A stretch of DNA of 64,000 bases. It comes from Phyto melanocephala (lineage: Eukaryota > Arthropoda > Insecta > Diptera > Rhinophoridae). The stretch is from the NCBI GenBank assembly GCA_941918925.1, contig OW799233.1, positions 44,196,275-44,260,274 of the forward strand. Direction: 5' to 3'. Made by a program: the position numbers and the translations under genes. Below the pieces are notes generated by a model. It had not been told where the DNA came from, searched no databases, and saw only the letters and a list, made by a program, of their open reading frames with translations. Positions 14,401 to 26,400 of this stretch are shown piece after piece (position 1 is the stretch's first letter; every line of letters begins with the position of its first letter).

Positions 14401-17400
14401 TTTACAATCTCCTTAAGCATTTGTGTGTGAGTGTAGGGTAGATAATTGTTTATTATTTTAAAGCCTTCTCAAAGCTTTTGTTGCTTTCGTTTGTTACTAC
14501 TAGTGTTGTTGTTGATATTGTTTTTGTTTTAATGCCATTTTTTATGTTGCACCTTTTGACGATTATTACGGGTAACAAAAAGCCATAATACCAATTTTTT
14601 ATTTTATTTTTTTATTATTATTTTAGCCTGCTTTTTTCACCTTAACACAAATGCTTGTTTGTATACGAAAATGTATGTGTATTAATATGTATGTAAATAT
14701 CTTTTACGAGAAAATTTTGTTAAAGAAACACAAAATTGAAGTAAAAAAAAATAAACGTAAAAACAACAACGTTTAGCTTGCTTTTTAAGTACAATACAAC
14801 ACAGCAACAACAACGAATATCGATAACAATGACAGTAAAAAGGAAACAGTGGTATTAAGAAGGATTACATTTTGATTAAAATCAAACGTTGTAAACATGA
14901 CCCGTTTTACTTAAAACATATGTGAAGGGGCTACTTTAAATTAAAAGAAAACACAGAAAAATGTTTTTAATATCTAAGAAATTTACTTGATTTGTGAGAT
15001 AATTTTATGGCATTAATGGTTAAAGGTAATTTAGGGCGCTATGAATGAATTGGCTATTGTGTATTCTAAAAGTCCAATTTTTTTCAAATAATATTTCGGC
15101 GTGGGTCCTCATAAATTCGTCTTTTGAATCACCTAAAATTGCTGGTTTGACAGCATAAATCATTTAATTAATGTAATTATAAGAAAAATAATCCAAAAGC
15201 GAGTGTTTAACGCGGTGTATGGCATGTGATTACTTCCTGCTTGAACAATTTATTTTCAGTTTATATCCTATCTAATTGGAGACTCAAAAAATTGCCATTG
15301 ATAGAAATGTTTTTGCAAAGCTCATTTAAAAAAAATCTTCTCTTGAGGCGCGCCACACATCAGTATTTTGACAAATTTCTTTTAAATTTTTTCTCACCTC
15401 AAATAAGACGATTTTGCTAATTATAATTAATATGCCCACGATTTTCAAAAACTTCGAAATAAATGTAAATATTGTTCAAGAGTATCTCTAGTCTAATGGG
15501 TCGATTATGGATAGCAACCAAACATCAGTTTCATTGCCAGTTGCCACAAAAGGCGTTATAGATGTAAACCGGCAACTGACAGTTGTCAATTTTATATGAA
15601 AATTTAACAACCGAGAAATTGTAGTTGCCAAATAGCAACGCAACTGAAGTTCGGTTGATATTCATAATGGACCCATAAGCATACTCATCATTAATTACCA
15701 AAATCAACTAAACTCAAAACAATCAAGAACTCTCAAATCAGCTGTCACAAAAAACAGTGTTGCCAGTTTAAGGTTATCTTAAAAACACCCTGTATATGTC
15801 TATACTCTCGTAGAAAATCTCATTTTTCACAACCACCCCGTACCACCCTGATCTACGCTAAATAGATCTACACATCGGAACAATAGTTTACAGTCCAAAT
15901 ATCATGTATCTACCTCTTTCGGCTATGTGATGATGATATAGTGATATTTTAACTGCACTTTTCTTTAACTCACAACGATCTTAAAAACCACGAGAACATA
16001 CAAGAGGTTTCTTCGGCTAATCTGCTTTACATACATATTTCGCAAGCTTCGAACTCTAGGTTAAGACGGTACTTTAAAAAACGTTAAATTTAAATTTGTA
16101 CAAAGTTTTTTTTGTGCATTTACAATTTTGAAATATGCAGCTCATTCTTGCTACTTTGAATAATTGCATTAAATATAAAGGGGGCTAGTCACACATCAAT
16201 CATACTTAACAGACATTTAAAGCAAAAGTGATGAATGGAAAAACAAAAATTTTTTTGATTTTTCGGTGTAACACATGCAAACACATTGTTAGAAATTGTG
16301 CTAAAAGGCTTGTTAAGTATTTTTGTCGCTTGTAGCTTCATAGTTCCCTTATTCTTTAAATATACAAATTTTCTTTCTTAGAATATTTAATTTTCATATT
16401 AGTAAATTAAACAGAAAATAAAAATAGGAGATATATTAAAAAGATATGGTAGCACGGTTTAAAAGGAAATATCAATCGCAAACTTTATATACAGTGGTGG
16501 CCTTATAATTAGAAACGACTTCAGAGCATATATATTTGTTAATATATTTAAAAAAATTAGTTCCACAAAGTTCAAACTAATGACTAGAAATATAAAAGTA
16601 ACAAATCATCATTAAGTTAAAATTAAAAAAATTTCACTTCACGAATATTATTTTAAAGAAAATTAACTTAACTCTAGAAAACAGCAATCTAGTTTGGTCA
16701 CATAATTAGAAACAACAAAAAATATTTACATAAACCTTAAAAATATCCTCTAATATTTTTTTGGATACCCCTTATTTTTTACAACATTCGCTAGTCTTTT
16801 CGGTAAACTTTGTATTAAACGTTGGCATGTTTGGAGAGATATTTTTACCCAGCTTTGCTGAACCAACTGAAACAATTCATCATTATTTCGTGGATTTTTG
16901 TCCTTGAGATCTCTTTTCACAATTGCCCATAAGTTTACAATTGGGTTGAGATCAGGACTTTGAGGAGGCCAGTCCAGAACATCAATATTTTGATCCGAAA
17001 GCCTACGCTTCACTAACCTTGAAATGTGCTTTGGGTCATTGTCATGCTGGAAAATGTAATGGATGGGCATATTCTCGAAAGAATACGGTTCCATTACATT
17101 TTCCAAAATGCTTTTATATTGATGCTGATCCCTGAATTCGAACAATTGGACCAACTCCATGCCAAGAAAAGGCACCCCAGACCATAATAGACCCGCCACC
17201 GTGTTTCACCGTCTTCACAGTGTACCTTGGATCTAAACCTTTGTTTGGGGGGCGTCTCACATACGTTTTTCCATCTGATTGAAACAAATTAAACTTGGAC
17301 TCGTCGCTCCAGAGAACTCTTTTCCAGTAAAGTGGATCTTTTCTTAACATTTCTCTTGCAAACCGCAACCGCTTCTTAATGTTTTTTTTTGACACATGCG

Positions 17401-20400
17401 GCTTTTTTTGTGCAATGCAACCACAAAGTCCCGACTCTTGTAAGCGCCTTCTTATTGTTCGAGTGGATATTTCTGCGTTTATTTGCTGTCCAATTTCAGC
17501 CTTTATTTCACGCGAAGACAAGAATGGATGTTTCTTACTGACCCCACAAATAGTTCTATCTTCTTGCCTGGGGGTTCGAACTTTTTTTGTCTTATTGTAC
17601 ACATGAATTGCGCCAAATACCATTTTTTTGGAGCAAGAAAACTTTAGTGCAATAGCCGACATTGATAGATTAAAAAATTAAAATTGTTCAGCCATAGAAT
17701 AATTTATAGGTACCTTAGCTACTATTTGTAGATATAACATGCCTCTAGAGATATTCGTGTAAAATTTTGGATAAATCGGGCTCTTATCGGTAAAGTTATA
17801 AGCAAACAAATTTTGTTTAAATATATATTCTAAAAATTTACAAACGAAAATCAATTTTTTTCAGCTTCTAGACAACAGAGAGATTCAATATTGGTATCAT
17901 CTGAAAGGGCTTGACTAGAACAATAAAAGTACCATAAAAAACTTTGAATTTATGTTGGCCGCCATTACAAAATGGCGGACAATAAATTTATATATGAGCC
18001 CAATCTGGTATTTTAAAATGTAACTTCTTGAACCCCCTCAATATTGGTATCAAATTAAAGGGCTTGACCAGTAGAATACAGTAAATTATTCTAAAATGTA
18101 AAATCCAAGATGGCGTCTAAAACAAAATGGCGGATAAAATTTTTTTAACCCCATCAATATGGGTATCAAATTAAAGGGCTTGACTAGTTGAACACACTTA
18201 TGTACATGATGGTGAAGGGTATTAACAGATTCGGGACGGCCGAATATAACACTCTTACTTGTTAATTACTATATTTGACTTATATATAAATTTATTGTAC
18301 GTCCTTTTGTAGAAGCAGGCGTCTTGGATTTCAGGTCTTTTTAGAGTGTATTATCTTTTGCTAGACAAGTCCTTTCTTTTGATTTCCATATCGTTCCTCT
18401 ATTTGGTCCAGAAGATAAAAAAATTCGGTATTCGTTTGTAAATTTTAGAGAAAAAAAAAACACCGAAAAAGTTGTATTTATGTGCTTATATCTCAGTTAG
18501 TTTCAAACCGATTTGTCAGTTTTTTTTGTGTCTTACGCCTGTCTAGTTAATAAATAAGAAGCTGTATTAACCTTGGCCGATTAGTGACCGATTTGGCAAA
18601 ATTTTTTTACAGAAAGTCCTAGAGGCATATCATAGCTATAAATAGTAGCAAGCGTGACAATAAATATATAAGTTGAATAATGATGATTTTTGTGGTAAAA
18701 ATATGGAAAATAATAAAAGCAGTCGTGTTTATTTGCTCATATTTCAGAAGGTATGGAGCGGCTGTGCTGAATTTTAATAGTGATCCATTCCTGCGTATTT
18801 TCAAAAGATTAATGCCACGCACAGAACTATACAACATGTGTTGATTTCAACCAACAGAGAGACATACAATTGGCTCATTCGATTCCCCTAGTAGTTTTTT
18901 TAAAAATCTAATAAAACACTAAAATTTGCATCATATATTCAAAATTTTTATTGAAATCGATAAATTGGTCTTTGCCATTTACGTTTAAAAATAACTTCAT
19001 GTAAATGTTGCCCGCGGCTCCGGTTCAAATGGTCCATTCGTAACGTCCAATTTTGCACCATTTTTTTGAGCATTTCGGCCTGTATTCCATGAATAACACG
19101 TGTTATGTTATACTCTAAGGCTTCAATCGTGCTTGGCTTGTCCACATAGACCAACGACTTTACATAACCCCACAAGAAATAGTCAAGAGGCGTCAAGTCA
19201 CATGATCATGGCGGTCAACTAACAGGGCCATTTCGAGAGATAAACTGCTCACCAAAATTCATCTTTAAATATGTCCATTGTTTCACGATCTGTGTGGCAT
19301 GTGGCATTTTTTTTATCACAACGGGACCCTTGGAGGACCCAAGTGAGCTATGCCTGCGGGCGGCTGCCGGACCTAACCTGTGTGGCATGTGGCAACGTCT
19401 TGTTAAAACCACACATCAACCAAGTCTAACTCAGCCAATTGGGGGAAAAAAAAAGTCGCATATAATGACCCGATATCGTTCGCCGTTGACAGCAACGTTT
19501 CTTCCACGGTCGTCTTTAAAGAAAAATGGACCGATGATGCCACACCAAACTGTCGTTTTTTTTCGGGATGCATCGGTAACTCTTGTACGGCATGTGGCTA
19601 TTCTTCACCCCCAGATGCGACCGTTTTGCTTGTTTACGTATCAATTTAGCCACAAATGAGCCTCATCGCTGAACACAGTTTTTCGATATGACATGACGAT
19701 GGATATTTCTCACAGAGCACGAATTTTGATAATAAATTTCAACAATTTGCAGTCGTTGCTCGTTTGTGAGTTTCTGCACGATGAAATGGCAGAGTATACT
19801 GAAAACTTTTCACTTTCACAGATGTAGTTTGGACACAATTACCAACCAGTGCTGCCAGCTCGAAAAACTTAATTCATAAAAAATCATCCTTTTCTTTATG
19901 GGGTCGGAAATACATATTTTAGAAATTTCAAACGAAATGATGAAGCTAAATATATTACCTTGGCACCACAAGGGAAGGCTATAAAAATAGACAGACGGGT
20001 AGCCTCTAAAAAACACTGCGACACTTGATCGTTACATTGTCTAAATTCCAAAAATAGAGCCACTCAAGTATTTAAAACAGATTTTTTCCCAAATTGAAAA
20101 TTCTTTAGGTCTCTAACAGTTTGGCAACGCTTACAGAAAGCTTATCTTTTGGAAAGGATCTCTGAAAAAGTTCCTTTAATGAGAAAACAAATTTGGCGAT
20201 CAATTTACAAAATTACATAAATTGGGCCGGACCGGAAAGTGCAAAAAATCAAAAAACATTATATGGAACGATGAATTAAATAAATTAACTTAAATACAAT
20301 GCTGGTATATTTTGCTAAAACAAATAAATTTTATTTACTAAAAAAAATGCTTTAATTTTGTTAAAACTAAAGTGAATTATGATACAACTTCATTATAACA

Positions 20401-23400
20401 TAATAAAATTTTTGGGTGTATCTATTATTTTGATCAGGTGTGTATGTCAGATGGTGAACGTTAAAAAAAATTAAACTGCCTTCTTTATTTCTACCATGCC
20501 ATGGTTTAGACTTTTGTAACCACTGTGCTCTGACAAGACATGGTTGATGACGACAATGACAGGTAGTAATATGTTGTTAGTACATTCATATGTATGCATC
20601 TATGTATGTAAAGAATGAGCCAGAAAAAACTTATACTTGTACTTAGTTAAATAAATCTTAAACCGTTCAATATAAAAATTCTCAAAAATACATAAATTTA
20701 TTCATACGAGGGCTACTATATATATTTCGGGTATAGCAATTAATAACAAACTTTTTTAAATGAAAATGACTATTGTTTTTCGGGGTGGTTTTAAGGGGAA
20801 TAATGATGAATACACTTCTGTCTTCGTTAAAACCATTTGTTATCATTTCCTTACACCACCTGACGCCAGCCAATTTTTTTAAACGATTTAAATGAACAAA
20901 TTTTTTGTGTTGATGTAAAATCGAATGTATTGAAGTGAAAATAATGTGCAAGGATGCCTCTATCTCACAATATGTTACATGACGATCTTACATTATCAGT
21001 TCACGCACTGCATCGATATTTTGTGGCACAACAATCGATTTCGGACGACCTTCAGGGAATTTGTCGGTGACGAAACTACGACCACGATTGAATTCACTTT
21101 ACCAGCGATATACTGTGGTTTTTAATGGAGCTTTATTGTCATACAGGGTGGGCCAAAAGAAACCAAGGGTGTCGGGTGCTGTCAAATCTGGCGATCGCGC
21201 TGGCCAAATAATTTCAGAATTTCTGGAAATTGTTAGCCCTCCAAAAATTTGACTTAAAAGTGCCACTATGTCTCGGGCAGTGGCTCCGTCCTGCTGAAAC
21301 CACATACTAGGTCTGTTTTCAAGAGCACGGCGTAAAAAATTTTCTACCATAAACCGATACCGCTCTCCATTTACGGTTACAGCACTTCCATCTTCATTCT
21401 CGAAGAAGTAAGGCCCAATGACATTTTCAGATGTGATTCCAAACCATACTGTACACCTGATGGGGTGCAATTGGCGTTGATGAATGGCCTTTGGATTTTG
21501 AGAACCCCAGAACCTACAGTTCTGCTTATTAACAAAGCCATTCAAATGAAAATGAACTTCATCACTCATAATCATATTTTAATAAAGTTGAAGTAGATGT
21601 TGCCGATGATTTGCGGGTTTTAATTCTTGTACCAATTGCACCTTATATGGGTATAACTGTAAATATTTTTTTAAAATGCGCCGTAGTGACGTACGAGACA
21701 TTCCTAGCTGAGCAGAACGCCTTCTGGCAGATGTTTCTGGTGCTTCGTTAATACTTTGCTGTACTCGTTCAATATTTTTCGCAGTGCGACTTAAACGTTG
21801 TCTACCGGTTCGAGGCAAATCTGTTACGCTGCCATGTTGGTGATGACGATCAACTAAGCAACGAATCATTGCTTCAGAGGGCGAAATTCTGACGTTAAAA
21901 TGTCGACGATATGCTCTTTGCGTTAAAATAATTGATCTTTGGTTTAAATAATAAAATTCTATTGTTCTGGTTCTCTGTTCAGTTGTGGACCTCTCAATTA
22001 TAAATTCTCCAAGTGTTGTCTATAAAATCTGAAAGAAAAAATAAAAAAAAAATTAAAAAACGAAAAAGTTATTAAACTTTTAAACCCCTTGGTTTCTTTT
22101 GGCCCACCCTGTACATAGAACTGAGTTCATCAGCACATTCTTGTTAAGATAATCCACGTCGAAAGTTGTGACAAATAATCTCTTAAAATTTCCACTAAAT
22201 AAATAGCACTTAAGGCTATAATACACGGCATGTTTTTTACATCTGACTTTAAAATTTGTGAGACATATGTAAATCTACATGTCTGTCAAAATTTTACTTT
22301 TACGCTGACTGCCTTGCAGCAGCAGAGATTTCTGCCAACGACTGATGTCACATGTTTTGACAGAGGAAAATAGAGCGCACTCTAATTAAAATTTTGTCAG
22401 ATGTCTCAACACATGTTTTTTTACAGAAGTAATGTTTTAAAGGTAACACACGACATGTTTGTATTAGCAGTGGAGAATTTGACAAGTCAGATGTAAAAAA
22501 CATGCCGTGTATTAGCTCCTTTACACATTAAAACGTTGCGAGTAGATTTATGCTAAAAAAAAAATGTCAAACCTTATTATGGTGTTGCCAGATTTTACCT
22601 AGTGGTAGAGTTGAGGATTCCCGAAATATAATAGTTGCCCTCGTATGTTGTATAAAATCATTAAATATTAAAATATTGCCAAATTGCTCAGTATTTATAA
22701 ATTTGTCCACTTTTTTCGGAAACCGTCCGATTTAACAGTTGCTTTTATTACCGTGGACCAGGTGGTCTACGTACGTTTTAACTTGGCGCACATATTCTGG
22801 GATATCCTTCCCTGTGTTCCATTATTTTTTTTTTTTTTACAACAGCCTAATCCCTCTCCACAGGCCGACGTTCTGGACAGTTGGATGATTTTTTCCGATG
22901 ATAAAAAATTTACATTATTGTTATTATTGCCTCAAGGGCCTTTTTCCATAGGAACATGATGCCAAATCGGGGAAGAAGTTGAAGATATTAAGAAAAGTAA
23001 AAAACGTTTTTTCAGTCACTCCGTAATATTTATTTCTGGCTTTAACGTGCCTGATGTCACAAGAGGTTGTCTTCTTTTGCCACAACTGCAAATGGCTTGG
23101 GAAACAAGAATTTTTGTTTTGTATGTTTTTCTGTTCGGTATTGTTCTTACGCATTGTAATCTGAAATTTTCTGATTTTTATACTACTTCAACCCAGCATT
23201 ATCTTTGGCTCTGTGCACAAAAGAATCAGAATCAGCTTAAGAGCTGCTTTTCTGATACAAGTGTTAGGTGCTTCTCAAAAGTATTGTTTGTCGTCTTCCT
23301 TATTTCGTTTTTATTTCAATGTTTAAGTCTTTCTTTTACAGTTTAAAAGCAGTGTAGCGATGAACCTTCAGATCTTTTGATATCTATTTTAAAGTCCATA

Positions 23401-26400
23401 TTGATTTTTTTAAAGTGTTAATTGTTTACGTTCCTTTTTTTCGCTGTCAATTTTGAGCGAAATAACAATTTAAAATTAATGATTTAGAAAATTATCTGAA
23501 ATATTTTTAAAAAGCCAACGTAATTAAAAAAAATAAAAATTAAGATCACTTTATTCCGCTGTGCCGAATCTGTTATACCCTTTACACAGTTTCTACCGTT
23601 ATATAATGACCATAATTGACAACTATATGGTGCAACTGTGACCAAAACTTATTTTGGAAATCGATAATTTCAACTTTTAGTTGACATTTGTTTATTTAAA
23701 AATTTTTTCGCCGATCTGTTGTTGGTAATTGACCCATTAAATCAAGATTTGTAACAATCGTTGCAAGAAGTTTCATAGCAGCTGCAAAATCTGATTTTGT
23801 TAAATTAAGAAATAGAGACAATCGTTTTCTTTAACCCATATTTCAGCTCGTAATCTGCCCACATAACTGATTTTCAATAGCAAAAATCTCGAAAGCATTG
23901 CTAATAAATCGATACTATATAAGTGTCTGAAGTATACGTGGCAGCTTCAAAAAGCTGATTTCAACATTCACACGGACAAACAGAGAAATTTAGATTATTT
24001 AATTCCTCTATCTTATAAGGATTCAGAATATATTTACTTTAAAGGATCGCAAATGAATATTGTAGAAATTACAAACTTACACTGTCGTGTGAAGGGTATA
24101 ACAATTTTTTTGGATCAAGAATAAGTTTGGGCTGGAAGAGTGTGTATAGGTTTTTTCTGACTTACTCTTTATGTTTGTATGTAGTACATAAATATGTGTG
24201 TATGTATGTATGGTAGCGCGAGTGCATAAAGTGTACGTTATGTTTGTATATTTGCATTTCTCCCTTTATTTTATTATTTTATACTAAATATTTAGTGGTT
24301 GTTGTTGTTGTTATTGTTCTTGGTCTTGTCATTTGTTTGCTGGCAATTGTTTCTGGCTTGTTGACCACTTTATGTTTTGTCTTGGATGGTTGCTTAGCTG
24401 GGCTGGTGAGCAGATCGACTGACTGTTAGGCCTGTCGGTTTTTTGACTGACTGGATGGCTGGTTGGCTGCCTGCTTGGATTATTTTTATTGTATGTAGTT
24501 ACAATTATTTGACTGACAGGCTTGTTTTTCCTTAAAAAAAAAATTGTTGGGTTGAAAACTTATTTGCTACTTTACCCTTTTCCTGGATTCTTGATTGCAA
24601 AACTTCTGATATCTTTATGTAGTATGTTTGATTTCTTGCTCTCGTATTTCCATTCTTTTAAACTGTTTTTTCTTTCATAGTTGCTTTTGCAATTTTCACA
24701 ATTGATTTGTTATTTGCTGTTGTTTATATTTATGTACATACATACATATAAGCTGTAAAGGGACAAGAAACATAAAAAACGAAAAAATCATAGTGAAATT
24801 ATGGACCCCAACATTAAATTCTGACTGCCTGGCTGAATTAAATTTTCTTGTCTTGTTGTTGTAACGAGTATGTATCATGTAAAAAGGTTGACTACATTAC
24901 ATGTCTGCTGGACTGCTATGTCGTCGTCTCCCGCTGCATGTTTTCTTTTTTTACACATGTATGTATGTATGTATGTATGTAAGTATGTATGTATGTATTT
25001 ATGGTGCTGCCTTGAACGTATTAATTGTTAAAATCTTTTAAGTATTTTATAAGCCAGTTTGTATTTTTGTTTTATTTTCATTCCAAATAGCAGGAGGGTT
25101 TGCTTTCTTTAGCTTCTTCATGTCTATCTGACTTGGGTTCATTGTATGTCTTAGGTTCTCATGTCTGTTTTAAAAATATTTATGAATTAATTTTATAATT
25201 AAATATCTGACGTCGTTTTTTTTTTCGCTGCAGCCCGAATTTATAATTGCAAACTTGTTTTTTTTTTCTTACATCGTTTTTATGAATAGATAATGTGTTG
25301 CATTTCCTTTATGTCTTGAGTTTAAGATCAAGGTCAGCTGTTAATTTAATTGAATTTATTTAAAAATAAAGGGGGAATTTGAAATTTTTAGTTGAAAACT
25401 CTTTTAAAAATTATTTTAAAATTGCATTATTCTACAAATTTATGATGTGAAGGCATATTTTTGACAGCGTACCAAAGTTTCATGTACGTAAAAGTCATGT
25501 CTAATGGTAATGAATTTTTATTTTCTCACTTAATAGCGAGTTAGTTTAAAAATTACCATACCGAAGCTTTAAAATAAAAGATGGTCTACAGTGAGGTGCA
25601 CAAATGAGTACATGTTTGTACTTTGACCACTTTTTATGTCATAGAAATAAAAGTAATAAAGCAAATTCAAAATTTTTTTTTGTAGTTTATTTAGTATAAG
25701 GCCATGACTGACTATCCTACAAAGTCGTGCGATTATGTCAAATAAAAATCTGATAGTTTTATGTCCTACATGAAAAAACCGCAACAAAATATGTGATTGG
25801 ATGCCACACTGTCATACTTGCTTACAAAAAGCAACTCTGATCGCACAGAAACTACTATTTTATGAAAATTTCCAAAAGATTATCAAATCGGACATACTTG
25901 TCAAAAAATCTGTCACACATGTGCACTTTTTGTCCACACTATCACACTTTCTGAACACACATACAATTTTCGACATATCGAACGACTAAATCTGATAGTC
26001 AGTCATGGCCTTTAATAAGAATATATAAGATCTGTAACAAAATGTATCAAGCACCAAGAAAAAAACGAAAAAAACCAAATTAACTTTTATATACTCAATT
26101 TTGCACTTTTGCATTTTATGCAGAATTTGAAGAAAATAAATGAAAAAGTACCGTTATTTTTCAATCTATTTGCATAAGCTCGACATTATTTAAATGGCGT
26201 GTGGTAAAAACATTGTGCAAATTTTTGAACAAAAATCATTTTATTTGAAATCAAATAAATTCCTAACAATAATAAATAATGAAGAAACTTTCAAAAACCA
26301 CCGAGGAGAGCATTCGGGCCATGACTAAAAGAGGCTGTTCTATCCGGGAAATTGCAAAAGAACTTAAAGTGAGTCAATCATAAGTCATAAGGGTACAAAA

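Larger units (their letters stand above)
20790..22200 (-). pseudogene. mariner transposase N-terminus, split and deleted
   Basis: On the minus strand, before the nested element, about 22114-22190 carries remnants of the start. On the other side, from 21141 down, it reads YDNKAPLKTTVYRW, SEFNRGRS, DKFPEGRPKSIVVPQNIDAV, RHVTYCEIEASL and VRWCKEM. These match the paired helix-turn-helix region of DD34D mariner transposases. The catalytic domain is absent: sequence after WCKEM goes quickly to the terminal repeat. Several stops are present. Confidence 0.7.
20707..22643 (-). mobile_element. mariner element with two nested insertions
   Basis: Terminal inverted repeats CGAGGGCTACTATATATA (20707) and its partner ending CCCTCG (22643) are flanked by TA on both sides (20705-20706, 22644-22645). 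Inside, a mariner transposase is interrupted by a second mariner-superfamily element (21144-22111) and by a MITE (22212-22521). Without these the mariner is about 660 bp, so it is also internally deleted. Confidence 0.8.

Noticed and set aside
24956..25000. Possible CRISPR-like or clustered repeat
   Set aside because: It is a plain tetranucleotide microsatellite in a eukaryotic genome.
25801..25989. Plus frame MPHCHTCLQKATLIAQKLLF, seen again at 63601-63801
   Set aside because: It lies wholly within the 315-bp MITE, which has two near-identical copies; no independent evidence for coding.
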